Assembly: GCA_046759385.1 (NCBI GenBank)
Contig: JBHICC010000004.1
Span: forward strand, 14,514-78,513
Length of the DNA stretch: 64,000 nucleotides
Direction: 5' to 3'
Source of the DNA: JBHICC01 sp046759385
Lineage (GTDB): Bacteria; Pseudomonadota; Gammaproteobacteria; Acidiferrobacterales; SPGG2
This document shows, one piece after another, positions 33,475 through 43,396 of this stretch. The notes below the pieces were generated by a model. That model made no database searches. It had not been told where the DNA came from and saw nothing but the letters and a program-made list of their open reading frames with translations. The position numbers were made by a program, and so were the translations under genes. Positions within the stretch are counted from its first letter, which is position 1, and each line of letters begins with the position of its first letter.

Positions 33475-34551
33475 ATGTTTTACCGCGAAGCAGGACAGTT
33501 TAAGAGTAGCTACATCGCCGATCAGGGGATGTTCCCGATCGCGCAAGATCGATGGTTCGTGATCGCCGTGCTCGTGATTGCCTATCTATTCGTGCCTTAT
33601 GTCGCAAGCGAATATTGGCTGCAGGCGGTGCTGATCCCGTTTCTTGTCTTCGCCATGGCCGCGATCGGCTTGAACTTGCTTACGGGTTATGCCGGCCAGC
33701 TTAGTCTGGGCACCGGCGCTTTCATGGCGGTCGGGGCTTACAGTACCTACAAGCTTGTAACGATGTTTCCTGATATGAACGTCGTCGTAGCGTTTCTGCT
33801 CTCCGGGTTCATCGCCGCTGGCGTGGGCATCATCTTCGGCATCCCGAGCCTTCGCATCAAAGGTTTTTATCTAGCGGTGGCCACCTTGGCGGCACAGTTT
33901 TTCTTGAGTTGGATGTTCAACAAAGTTCCTTGGTTCTACAACTACAACCCATCGGGGACGATCACTGCCCCACCGCGCACCTTTTTCGACATCATGGTAA
34001 CCGGGCCTGAAGCCACGGCCCCAACGCGCTATCTGGTCGCGCTCACGATCGTGGCCGTGTTCGCGATTGTGGCGAAAAACCTCGTGCGTGGCCGAATCGG
34101 CCGTTCATGGATGGCGATTCGTGATATGGACATCGCCGCCGAGATTATCGGTATACGGCCATTCCAAACCAAACTGCTCGCCTTCGCGATCTCGTCGTTC
34201 TACTGCGGCGTTGCCGGGGCGATGAGCCTGTTCCTATGGTTAGGGAGCGCAGAGACCGAGGCCTTCGATATCAACGTCTCTTTCCAGGTGCTGTTCATGG
34301 TCATCATCGGCGGGCTCGGCAGCATCCTTGGATCTTTCCTGGGGGCTGCGTTCATCACCTTGGTGCCGGTATTCCTCACCAATGCCCCGCAGATGTTCGG
34401 CGTGGCGATGGCGACAGACCTGCAGAAGCACCTAGAAGTCATGATTTTCGGGGGGCTGATTGTCTACTTCCTGATTGTCGAGCCCCATGGCTTCGCCCGC
34501 CTGTGGCAGATTGCCAAGGAGAAGCTTAGGCGCTGGCCGTTTCCGTATTAG
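33475..34551 (+). CDS. livM: LIV-type ABC transporter permease 2
   Basis: 358 aa from ATG 33475, 8 nt after the LivH stop; the open frame upstream lies within livH. LNLLTGYAGQLSLGTGAFMA and LRIKGFYLAVATLAAQFFLS are LivM hallmarks, with the coupling helix NLVRGRIGRSWMAIRDMDIA and a closing FMVIIGGLGSILGSFLGAAF. An N-terminal soluble segment of about 25 residues (YREAGQFKSSYIADQ) precedes the first helix, as in LivM of organic-acid clusters. Confidence 0.9.
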   Translation: MFYREAGQFKSSYIADQGMFPIAQDRWFVIAVLVIAYLFVPYVASEYWLQAVLIPFLVFAMAAIGLNLLTGYAGQLSLGTGAFMAVGAYSTYKLVTMFPDMNVVVAFLLSGFIAAGVGIIFGIPSLRIKGFYLAVATLAAQFFLSWMFNKVPWFYNYNPSGTITAPPRTFFDIMVTGPEATAPTRYLVALTIVAVFAIVAKNLVRGRIGRSWMAIRDMDIAAEIIGIRPFQTKLLAFAISSFYCGVAGAMSLFLWLGSAETEAFDINVSFQVLFMVIIGGLGSILGSFLGAAFITLVPVFLTNAPQMFGVAMATDLQKHLEVMIFGGLIVYFLIVEPHGFARLWQIAKEKLRRWPFPY

Positions 34552-34579
34552 ATCAAGACGTTATCTGCAGCCCCAGGCC

Positions 34580-34609
34580 TTGGCCCGGTAGTGAATCCCG
34601 TGCTACAGT
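34580..34609 (+). promoter_or_regulatory. Possible promoter before the binding-protein gene
   Basis: TTGGCC (34580-34585), 18-nt spacer, TACAGT (34604-34609), in the 107-nt gap before the substrate-binding protein gene. A second start here would allow extra expression of the binding protein, which importers need in excess. The match is modest. Confidence 0.35.
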
Positions 34610-34658
34610 TTTCTGCTCTGCTGGATAACTTCAACCATCACTGCAGTAGGAGGAGATC

Positions 34659-35981
34659 ATGATATTCAAGAAACTAGGCGTAATAAGCCTGGGAGCGGCG
34701 ACTGCCGTCTCGGGGCTGTTCGCCACGCAAGCGGTGGCGCAGAACGAGCAATTCATTCCTATGCTCGTGTACCGCACGGGCCCTTACGCCCCCAGCGGCA
34801 TTCCCGTGGCCAACGGCTTCCGTGATTACTATACCTTGATCAACAAACGCGACGGCGGCATCAACGGGGTGAAGATTGTCTTCGAGGAGTGCGAGACCCA
34901 GTACAACACCAAGCTCGGCGTCGAGTGCTACGAGAAGCTGAAGAACAAAGGGCCCACCGGGGCGGCCCTCGTCAATCCCTACAGCACCGGTATTACCTAC
35001 CAGCTGATCCCGAAAGCCCCTGTGGACAAGATTCCGATCTTATCTATGGGCTATGGTCGAACGGCGGCTGCCGATGGCACGGTGTTTGAGTGGGCGTTCA
35101 ACTTCCCGACCAGCTACTGGAGCCAGGCTTCCGGCTTCATCAATTACGTGGCCCAGCAGGAAGGCGGCTTGGATAAGCTTAAGGGTATGAAGATCGCCCA
35201 TGTCTACCACAATAGCGCCTACGGCAAGGAGGCGAATCCTACTCTCAAGGTGTTGGCTGACAAATACGGCTACAAGCTAACCTTGCTGGCCGTCGACCAT
35301 CCGGGTCAGGAGCAGAAGGCGACGTGGCTGCAGATCCGCAGGCTGCGACCCGATTGGGTCTTCATGTCAGGATGGGGAGTGATGAACCAGGTCGCCGTGA
35401 AGGAGGCGGCTGCCATCAACTATCCCATGGATCACTTCGTCGGTAACTGGTGGTCCGGAAGCAATGCGGATGTGATCCCCGCCGGCAAGGGCGCCATTGG
35501 CTACAAGTCCACGGCATTTCACTTTGCGGGTACGGGATTCCAAGTGCACAAGGACATCATCTATTATGTCTACGATGGTGACGTGGCTGTAGCCAAGAGG
35601 AACAACTTTGGTGAAGTGCTCTACAATCGTACTCTGGTCAACGCCATGTTCAGCGTCGAGGCGATCCGTACCGCCATGCAAAAGTTTGGTAACAAGCCAA
35701 TGACCGGCGAGCAGGTCCGGTGGGGGCTCGAACACCTGCACGTCACCAATCGTCGTCTGAGCGCGCTCGGCATGGGCGGTTTCACGCGGGGTTTCGAGGT
35801 AACGTGCGCGGACCACGAGACAGGCGGCCCCATCATTATCCAGCAGTGGGACGGCAAGAAGTGGAATATGGTTAGTGATTGGGTTCCAACGATGCGCGAC
35901 GTCGTACGGCCCATGATCGAGAAAGCCGCGGCAGAATACGCCAAGGAGAACAACATCGCGCCGCGCAAGTGCGCCGGTTGA
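34659..35981 (+). CDS. livJ: Periplasmic substrate-binding protein of the LIV-type importer
   Basis: 440 aa, with AGGAGGAG before the ATG. The signal peptide runs MIFKKLGVISLGAATAVSGL to an AVA-Q cleavage site at about residue 27. The mature protein is a Peripla_BP_6 fold: FIPMLVYRTGPYAPSGIPVA, INKRDGGINGVKIVFEECET, KIAHVYHNSAYGKEANPTLK, VDHPGQEQKATWLQIRRLRP and TCADHETGGPIIIQQWDGKK. It is longer than LivJ (about 367 aa) and lacks clear alpha-amino-acid-binding residues that I could point to. I infer an organic or aromatic acid ligand from the neighbouring CoA ligases. Confidence 0.9.
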   Translation: MIFKKLGVISLGAATAVSGLFATQAVAQNEQFIPMLVYRTGPYAPSGIPVANGFRDYYTLINKRDGGINGVKIVFEECETQYNTKLGVECYEKLKNKGPTGAALVNPYSTGITYQLIPKAPVDKIPILSMGYGRTAAADGTVFEWAFNFPTSYWSQASGFINYVAQQEGGLDKLKGMKIAHVYHNSAYGKEANPTLKVLADKYGYKLTLLAVDHPGQEQKATWLQIRRLRPDWVFMSGWGVMNQVAVKEAAAINYPMDHFVGNWWSGSNADVIPAGKGAIGYKSTAFHFAGTGFQVHKDIIYYVYDGDVAVAKRNNFGEVLYNRTLVNAMFSVEAIRTAMQKFGNKPMTGEQVRWGLEHLHVTNRRLSALGMGGFTRGFEVTCADHETGGPIIIQQWDGKKWNMVSDWVPTMRDVVRPMIEKAAAEYAKENNIAPRKCAG

Positions 35982-35988
35982 CGCGTAC

Positions 35989-36804
35989 GTGACGGCCGAC
36001 GGCACGCCGCTACTGGCCGTCAACAACATCGAGGTGATCTATGACCATGTCATCTTGGTGTTGAAAGGTGTTTCGCTAGAGGTCCCTGAGGGGGGTATTG
36101 TCGCCCTCCTCGGGGCCAACGGCGCCGGCAAGACCACCACCCTCAAGGCCGTTTCCAATCTGCTCAAGGCTGAACGTGGCGAGGTCACGAAAGGGTCGAT
36201 CGAGTACAGCGGAGAGCGGGTCGACAGGCTTACCGCTTCGGACTTGGTCAAGCGCGGTGTGATCCAGGTCATGGAAGGTCGGCGCTGTTTTGAGCATCTG
36301 ACCGTGGAGGAAAACCTGCTGAGCGGTGCCTATGCGCGTACGGATGGCCGTGCCGCCATTGGGCAGGATCTGGAGATGGTCTACAAGTACTTCCCGCGCT
36401 TGAAAGAGCGGCGCTCCGGGCAAGCAGGCTACATCTCCGGCGGTGAGCAACAGATGACGGCGCTCGGTCGCGCCTTGATGTCGCGGCCTAAGATGATCTT
36501 ACTCGATGAGCCGTCGATGGGGCTGGCACCACAACTGGTCGAGGAGATTTTCGACATTGTCAAACGGCTCAACGAGAACGAAAAAGTCAGTTTCTTGCTC
36601 GCTGAGCAGAATACCAATATGGCGCTGCATTACTCACAGTACGGTTACATCTTGGAGAACGGACGCGTTGTGCTCGATGGTGACGCCAAGACATTGTCCG
36701 AGAATGAGGACGTCAAGGAATTCTATCTCGGCGTGAGCGGCGAGAAGCGCAGAAGCTTCCGCGACTTCAAGCACTACCGCCGCCGCAAGCGCTGGCTGGC
36801 GTAA
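35989..36804 (+). CDS. livF: LIV-type ABC transporter ATPase 2
   Basis: 271 aa from GTG 35989, 7 nt after the binding-protein stop. Walker A GANGAGKTTTLKAVSN, signature YISGGEQQMTALGRALMSRP, Walker B MILLDEPSMGLAPQLVEEIF, switch region LLAEQNTNMA. The tail (EKRRSFRDFKHYRRRKRWLA) is a strongly basic extension beyond the usual LivF end. Completes the importer. Confidence 0.9.
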   Translation: MTADGTPLLAVNNIEVIYDHVILVLKGVSLEVPEGGIVALLGANGAGKTTTLKAVSNLLKAERGEVTKGSIEYSGERVDRLTASDLVKRGVIQVMEGRRCFEHLTVEENLLSGAYARTDGRAAIGQDLEMVYKYFPRLKERRSGQAGYISGGEQQMTALGRALMSRPKMILLDEPSMGLAPQLVEEIFDIVKRLNENEKVSFLLAEQNTNMALHYSQYGYILENGRVVLDGDAKTLSENEDVKEFYLGVSGEKRRSFRDFKHYRRRKRWLA

Positions 36805-36819
36805 TCCTGGAAGACAAGG

Positions 36820-36892
36820 CAACAAAAACGCAAAGGCGCGAAGTGCGCTCATCTGGAAACGCCCATTCGAGGGTCTTTGCGTTGAGTTGTTG
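36820..36892. repeat. Intergenic inverted-repeat element
   Basis: AACGCAAAG (36827-36835) is matched by CTTTGCGTT (36875-36883), a perfect 9-bp inverted repeat. Outside it CAACA (36820-36824) matches TGTTG (36888-36892). The interior is GC-rich. It fills the gap between livF and the PaaK-like gene. It resembles the heptamer elements in placement, but I cannot impose a clean 7-nt register. No T-run follows. Confidence 0.6.
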
Positions 36893-36897
36893 GGCGA

Positions 36898-38148
36898 ATG
36901 AGCATGGGCGCGGAGCACGAATACTTTGACGAACTTGAGACCCGTGATCCCGAGCAGCGGCGAACGGCCCAGTTCGAAGCACTGCCCAAGCAAATTGCGT
37001 ATGCTCAGCGCCATTCTCCGGCGTTCGGCCGTATCCTTTCGGGGATAAATGGCGCTGACATTATTACGCCTGAGGCCTTGGCCCAGCTTCCGATCACACG
37101 CAAGTCTGAGCTGGTGGAGTTACAGCGCCAAGCACCCCCTTTTGGCGGCCTCGCGACGGTGCAACCGGGCAAGGTTGCAAAGATCTTCTCCTCACCCGGA
37201 CCGATCTACGAACCGGAAGCCCATCGACGTGACTACTGGCGCGTTGCGCGTGCATTGTTCGCTGCGGGTTTCCGTGAAGGAGATCTTATTTACAATACGT
37301 TTAGCTACCATTTGACGCCAGCGGGTTCGATGGTCGAGACGGGTGCCCATGCGCTCGGCTGCGCGGTCGTCCCCGGTGGTGTAGGGCAGACCGAGCTGCA
37401 ACTACAAGCGATCGTCGATCTGCGACCCGATGGCTACGTCGGAACACCGTCTTTCTTGAAAATCCTGCTCGCTAAGGGCAATGAAACCGGCGCTGACATG
37501 TCAAGCTTGCGCAAAGCTGAGGTGTCGGGCGAGGCGTTTCCGCTTAGCCTGCGAAACGAGTTCAAGGATCATGGCATTGAAACGCTGCAAAGCTACATTA
37601 CCGCAGACCTCGGCTTGATCGCTTACGAGTCACCGGCACGAGAAGGGATGATCATCGACGAAGGCGTTATTGTCGAGTTCGTGCGTCCCGGCACGGGGGA
37701 TGTTGTTGCCGAGGGCGATATCGGCGAAGTTGTGGTGACGACTTTCAATCCGGAATACCCTCTGATCCGGTTCGCGACCGGGGACTTGTCTGCAGTGATG
37801 CCGGGTTTAAGCCCTTGTGGTCGCACTAACCTCCGAATCAAAGGTTGGCTTGGCCGTGCCGATCAAACCACCAAGGTGCGCGGCATGTTCGTCACGCCAG
37901 CGCAGGTGGCTCAGATTACCAAACGCCATCCCGAGATTAAGAAAGCGCGCTTGATCGTTGACCGCGACGATGTAAAAGACACCATGACCTTGCACTGTGA
38001 GGTTGAAGGCAAGAGTGGTCAATTAGCCCAGACCATCACTAACACTATGCGCGAGGTCTGTAAGCTGCGCGGAGAGGTTTGCTTTGTGGCGACGGGAAGT
38101 CTTGCCAGCGATGGGAAGGTTATCGACGACATTCGCAAGTACGACTAG
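36898..38148 (+). CDS. PaaK-like (phenylacetate-CoA ligase family) protein with altered phosphate loop
   Basis: 416 aa. The fold follows PaaK: a helical opening (LPKQIAYAQRHSPAFGRILS), TPEALAQLPITRKSELVELQ, a middle GYVGTPSFLKILLAKGNETG, EVSGEAFPLSLRNEFKDH, IRFATGDLSAVM, LRIKGWLGRADQTTKVRGMF and a C-terminal SDGKVIDDIRKYD. Where PaaK has the ATP phosphate loop SSGTTGKPT, this protein has FSSPGPIYEPE. The C-terminal lysine region is kept. It ends the LIV importer cluster and probably acts on the imported acid, but adenylation should not be assumed. Confidence 0.8.
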   Translation: MSMGAEHEYFDELETRDPEQRRTAQFEALPKQIAYAQRHSPAFGRILSGINGADIITPEALAQLPITRKSELVELQRQAPPFGGLATVQPGKVAKIFSSPGPIYEPEAHRRDYWRVARALFAAGFREGDLIYNTFSYHLTPAGSMVETGAHALGCAVVPGGVGQTELQLQAIVDLRPDGYVGTPSFLKILLAKGNETGADMSSLRKAEVSGEAFPLSLRNEFKDHGIETLQSYITADLGLIAYESPAREGMIIDEGVIVEFVRPGTGDVVAEGDIGEVVVTTFNPEYPLIRFATGDLSAVMPGLSPCGRTNLRIKGWLGRADQTTKVRGMFVTPAQVAQITKRHPEIKKARLIVDRDDVKDTMTLHCEVEGKSGQLAQTITNTMREVCKLRGEVCFVATGSLASDGKVIDDIRKYD

Positions 38149-38222
38149 CTCACTTCCGGCCTTTATCACCCCTAGCAAAGAAGGCTCGACGCGATGCTGG
38201 CGATTTGCACATAATGCGGGCT

Positions 38223-38693
38223 ATGATCGACATTCCAACACTGCGTCGAATCCTGCAAGACAATCGCACTGTCGCCTCGGTTGGTCTTTCGGCTAACTGG
38301 TACCGGCCCAGCTTTTTCGCCGCCAAATACTTGCAAGAACACGGGTACCGCGTCATTCCGGTTAACCCGCGGTACGAAGAGATCCTCGGCGAAAAATGTT
38401 ATCCGAGTCTAAGAGACATCCCGGATTCGGTCGACGTCGTCCAGATCTTTCAGCACCCGAGCCAAGTGCCCCCATTTGTCGAAGACGCCATCAAGATCGG
38501 TGCGAAGGTGGTGTGGATGCAGTTGGGTATCGCTAATGAGGAAGCCGCGGAGCGTGCGCGCCAAGCAGGACTAGAGGTGGTAATGAATCACTGCATGAAA
38601 ATCGAACACGGGCGCCTGTTTGGCGGCCTCAATTTTGTTGGTGTTAATACCCGTGTCATCTCTTCAAAGCGAACGAAGGTGATCGCGAATTGA
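38223..38693 (+). CDS. CoA-binding domain (YccU-like) protein
   Basis: 156 aa from ATG 38223; ATG 38214 is also possible. The Rossmann-like CoA-binding fold is seen in TVASVGLSANWYRPSFFAAK, YLQEHGYRVIPVNPRYEEIL, LRDIPDSVDVVQIFQHPSQV and AKVVWMQLGIANEEAAERAR. The conserved VVMNHCMKIEHGRLFG is near the C-terminus. Related to the CoA-binding half of succinyl-CoA synthetase but free-standing; cellular role unproven. It often lies next to metY, as here (69-nt gap). Confidence 0.85.
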   Translation: MIDIPTLRRILQDNRTVASVGLSANWYRPSFFAAKYLQEHGYRVIPVNPRYEEILGEKCYPSLRDIPDSVDVVQIFQHPSQVPPFVEDAIKIGAKVVWMQLGIANEEAAERARQAGLEVVMNHCMKIEHGRLFGGLNFVGVNTRVISSKRTKVIAN

Positions 38694-38705
38694 AGCGTGT
38701 GGACA

Positions 38706-38736
38706 AAGCGTCGGGGCATACATTTGGGCGACGCTT
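38706..38736. promoter_or_regulatory. Stem-loop in the metY leader
   Basis: AAGCGTCG (38706-38713) and CGACGCTT (38729-38736) form a perfect 8-bp stem with a 15-nt loop, ending 26 nt before the metY ATG. No T-run follows, so it is not a classic terminator. It may be an mRNA structure or an operator. I found no match to SAM or SAH riboswitch cores. Confidence 0.45.
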
Positions 38737-38738
38737 GA

Positions 38739-40168
<1,430 letters not shown>

Positions 40169-40184
40169 TGGAGAGAGCTCGCTG

Positions 40185-41819
40185 ATGCAACTCATTGATC
40201 CGCGCCAAAAAGATTTTGATGCGATCCATTCCTCGTTTCGATGGCAGGTCCCCGAGTACTACAACATCGCTCTAGAGGTCTGCGACCGGCATGTGCAGTA
40301 CGCAGACAAAACCGCACTCTACTACGAGAACGAGGACGGCGAGGCACAGAGCTATACCTTCGGTCAGATTAGGACGCTCTCGGACAGGTTTGCTAATGTG
40401 CTGTTGGCACTTGGCGTAGACCGCGGCGATCGGATCGCCATCGTTCTTCCGCAACGTGCGGAAACGGCCATTGCCCATCTAGCCGCGTACAAGATCGGTG
40501 CGGTTGCACTGCCGCTCTCGATCTTATTCGGACCCGATGCCGTTGACTATCGTTTGCGAAACAGTGCCGCCAAGACGGTAATCACGGACGATGCGCGTGT
40601 GCCTATGATCGAGGCTATGCGGACGGACTTGCCGGACTTGGAGGTGGTCATAAAGTGCGATGATGACGGCACCGATGCTACGTTCTGGCAACTTATCGAA
40701 AAAGCATCGGACTCATTTGAGCGTGTTGATACGCACGCTAATGATCCGGCCTTGCTGATCTATACCTCCGGTACCACGGGACCCCCAAAAGGCGCGCTAA
40801 TCGCGCATCGATCGTTGCTCGGAAATCTGACTGGATTCGAGCTCTCGCAGAACTTTTTCCCTAGAAAGGGGGATTGCTTCTGGACCCCGGCTGATTGGGC
40901 GTGGACGGGTGGGTTGTTGGATGCGCTGATGCCCAGCTGGTGTTACGCACGACCGATCTTGGCTTACGAGGGCGGTAAGTTTGATGCGGAGAAGGCGTGT
41001 CACCTGATTGAAAAATACGGTGTGACCAATGCCTTCGTTCCTCCCACGGCGCTGAAGATGATTCGCCAGATAGGCGACGTCCGGGGGCGCTTCAGGTTGA
41101 AGCTGCGTGGCATCATGTCAGCAGGCGAGGCAGTCGGGGCGGAACTCTACGATTGGGGAAAGGAGGCGCTCGGTGTCGAGATAAACGAGATGTGGGGACA
41201 GACCGAGTTCAATTACCTTGTCGGAAATTGCTCCGCGATCATGCCAGTCAGGCCCGGTTCCATGGGCAAACCCTATCCGGGACACACGGTCGATGTGATC
41301 GACGGAGCAGGCCGACCAATGTCGACTGGCAAGACTGGCGAGCTCGCGGCGAAACGCGGCGATCCGGTTATGTTTCTTGGCTACTGGCGCAACGAAGAGG
41401 CGACGCGCGAAAAGTTTGTTGGCGAGTGGTTTTGCACTGGAGACATCGGGTACCGCGACGAGGATGAATACCTCTGGTTCGTTGGACGTAAGGATGACGT
41501 TATCTCAAGCGCAGGCTATCGCATTGGTCCGGGAGAGATCGAGGACTGCCTATTGAAGCATCCAGCGGTAGCGCAGGCGGCGGTCGTTGGCAGCCCCGAC
41601 GAGCTACGCGGCAATGTTGTCAAAGCGTATATTGTACTGGCGCGTGGGTATCAGTCGTCGAATGAGCTCAGGAAGGAAATCCAAGAATCCGTGCGCACGC
41701 GGCTGGCCGCATACGAGTATCCACGGCAAATTGAGTTCATCGATGAGCTGCCGATGACAACCACCGGCAAAGTCCGGCGGGTAGAGCTGCGCCAACGCGA
41801 CCTTCCTCATAAGGGCTGA
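40185..41819 (+). CDS. AMP-forming acyl-CoA synthetase (AcsA/ACSM type)
   Basis: 544 aa. Motifs: LLIYTSGTTGPPKGALIAHR, MWGQTEFNYLVGNCSAIMPV, EWFCTGDIGYRDEDEYLWFV, GRKDDVISSAGYRIGPGEIE and the catalytic lysine in TTTGKVRRVEL. The TPADWAWTGGLLDALMPSWC segment is typical of medium-chain (ACSM-like) synthetases rather than acetyl-CoA synthetase. Stands alone behind a heptamer element; no obvious operon partner. Probable substrates are short to medium aliphatic or aromatic acids. Confidence 0.9.
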   Translation: MQLIDPRQKDFDAIHSSFRWQVPEYYNIALEVCDRHVQYADKTALYYENEDGEAQSYTFGQIRTLSDRFANVLLALGVDRGDRIAIVLPQRAETAIAHLAAYKIGAVALPLSILFGPDAVDYRLRNSAAKTVITDDARVPMIEAMRTDLPDLEVVIKCDDDGTDATFWQLIEKASDSFERVDTHANDPALLIYTSGTTGPPKGALIAHRSLLGNLTGFELSQNFFPRKGDCFWTPADWAWTGGLLDALMPSWCYARPILAYEGGKFDAEKACHLIEKYGVTNAFVPPTALKMIRQIGDVRGRFRLKLRGIMSAGEAVGAELYDWGKEALGVEINEMWGQTEFNYLVGNCSAIMPVRPGSMGKPYPGHTVDVIDGAGRPMSTGKTGELAAKRGDPVMFLGYWRNEEATREKFVGEWFCTGDIGYRDEDEYLWFVGRKDDVISSAGYRIGPGEIEDCLLKHPAVAQAAVVGSPDELRGNVVKAYIVLARGYQSSNELRKEIQESVRTRLAAYEYPRQIEFIDELPMTTTGKVRRVELRQRDLPHKG

Positions 41820-41829
41820 AAAGGCCGCG

Positions 41830-42186
41830 TCAGTCTCTGCGTATCAACATGGGGCCGAGTCGCCGTCCGCCCAATAGATGCATGTGCAAGTGGTAGACCT
41901 CTTGCCCGCCATTGCGTCCACAGTTGATGATCAAGCGATAGCCTTCGTCTGCAATTCCTTGTTGTTTGGCGATCTGTGCCGCTACGACGAACATGTGCCC
42001 GAGTGCCGCTTCATCTTCGACCACGACATCGTTGACCGTCGGGATCACTTTGTTGGGAAGAATCAGCACATGGGTCGGGGCTTGTGGACGTATATCAGCG
42101 AATGCCGTCACGCGATCGTCCTGGAACACAATGTCGGCTGGAATTTCGCGCCTAATGATTTGGCTGAAGATGGTTTCTTCTGACAT
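41830..42186 (-). CDS. hinT: HinT-type histidine triad protein
   Basis: 118 aa from ATG 42186 with GAGGA 9 nt upstream; the open frame beyond this codes nothing recognisable. [20 protein letters not shown] opens the HinT family, and [16 protein letters not shown] carries the His-x-His-x-His triad. HinT hydrolyses purine nucleoside phosphoramidates. The usual N-terminal Cys pair is replaced (IFSQII), as in many HinT proteins. It is convergent with the acyl-CoA synthetase (10 nt between stops). Confidence 0.92.
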   Translation of the reverse strand: MSEETIFSQIIRREIPADIVFQDDRVTAFADIRPQAPTHVLILPNKVIPTVNDVVVEDEAALGHMFVVAAQIAKQQGIADEGYRLIINCGRNGGQEVYHLHMHLLGGRRLGPMLIRRD

Positions 42187-42344
42187 GGACGAATGTCCTC
42201 CTTTATAATACGTCTGATACGAAGCGCGCTCGGCAAGCTGTGCATTATACAGCCCGCGGCGCGCTTCGAACGATCGGTCGCGCCATAAATAAGAATATGA
42301 ACCGTTGTTCACGTGTAGGCTACCCCAGATAGGTTTAGGTCGCG

Positions 42345-42797
42345 GTGCCGGAAGCCACGTTAAGAGAAAACGAAACCCGGGATCGTTTTGCCTATTTCCT
42401 GGTGATCCCGACGCGTTGGATGGACAATGACATTTACGGACACGTAAACAACGTCGTCTATTATGCTTACTTTGACACGTTGATCACGCGCTATCTCATC
42501 GACCGGGCTGACTTCGACATACACACAGGTGTGGTCGCTCCGTTTACGGTAGAGAATATGTGTCGTTTTCACCGTTCGCTGGCTTTTCCCGAAATTATCG
42601 ATGGCGGTTTGCGCGTAGCGCACCTCGGTCGATCCAGTATCCGTTACGAGATCGGTTTGTTCACCCAAGGAAGAGACGACGCTGCTGCAGCGGGCTACTT
42701 CGTCGATGTGTTTGTCGATCGCGACACGAATAAATCGGTGCCTATCCCTGAAAACGTGCGTACGGCGCTAGACGAATTGGTCTTAGAACGCTCGTGA
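42345..42797 (+). CDS. Acyl-CoA thioesterase (4-hydroxybenzoyl-CoA thioesterase type)
   Basis: 150 aa from GTG 42345. Hotdog fold with [20 protein letters not shown], where the Asp before I-Y-G-H-V-N-N is the catalytic residue of the 4-HBT family, and [33 protein letters not shown]. Hydrolyses acyl-CoA esters; substrate not determinable. The last four bases overlap the GTG of FetA (GTGA), so it is translationally coupled to that ABC protein. Confidence 0.85.
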   Translation: MPEATLRENETRDRFAYFLVIPTRWMDNDIYGHVNNVVYYAYFDTLITRYLIDRADFDIHTGVVAPFTVENMCRFHRSLAFPEIIDGGLRVAHLGRSSIRYEIGLFTQGRDDAAAAGYFVDVFVDRDTNKSVPIPENVRTALDELVLERS

Positions 42798-43396
42798 GCC
42801 GTCTGCGCATCGTTAAGTTGTTGAGCCATACGGTCGGACCGATCACACTAAGCATTAAGCCAAGTGAGTGCGTGTGTATCTCAGGACCTTCGGGTGCGGG
42901 TAAGACGGTGTTGCTGCGTGCGGTTGCTGATCTCGATGATCACGACGGCAAGGTGTATCTCGACCGGACCGAATGCGTAAGCTTCAGTGGGCCTCAATGG
43001 CGACGGCGTGTCGGTCTTTTGCCAGCGGAAAGTGAATGGTGGGATGACAGGGTAGCGCCGCACTTTGACGGTATCGAAGATACCGCGCTTCAAGATCTAG
43101 GCCTTGACACCAAGATTCTCGACCGCGCAGTGACCCGTTTATCAACGGGTGAGCGTCAACGTCTGGCATTGTTGCGGCTACTCGCGCAGCGACCCAAGGT
43201 CTTATTGCTGGACGAGCCGACGGCTAGCCTCGATAGCAAGAATGTGCGTCGAGTCGAACGTTCAGTCGCCGCCTATCGCAAAGCGCACAAAGCGCCAGTA
43301 CTGTGGGTGAGTCACGATCTGCGTCAGATCAGGCGCGTTAGCACCCGTCATCTCCGTCTGCTCGATGGCGAGTTAAGCGAGGGTCAAATGCGGTGA
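42794..43396 (+). CDS. fetA: FetA-like ABC ATPase
   Basis: 200 aa from GTG 42794. Walker A SGPSGAGKTVLLRAVADLDD, signature RLSTGERQRLALLRLLAQRP, Walker B VLLLDEPTASLD, switch VLWVSHDLRQ. The small size and the FetB-type membrane partner (4-nt overlap) match E. coli FetAB (YbbLM), reported to export iron and protect against oxidative stress. The transport role here is by family only. Confidence 0.87.
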   Translation: MSRLRIVKLLSHTVGPITLSIKPSECVCISGPSGAGKTVLLRAVADLDDHDGKVYLDRTECVSFSGPQWRRRVGLLPAESEWWDDRVAPHFDGIEDTALQDLGLDTKILDRAVTRLSTGERQRLALLRLLAQRPKVLLLDEPTASLDSKNVRRVERSVAAYRKAHKAPVLWVSHDLRQIRRVSTRHLRLLDGELSEGQMR

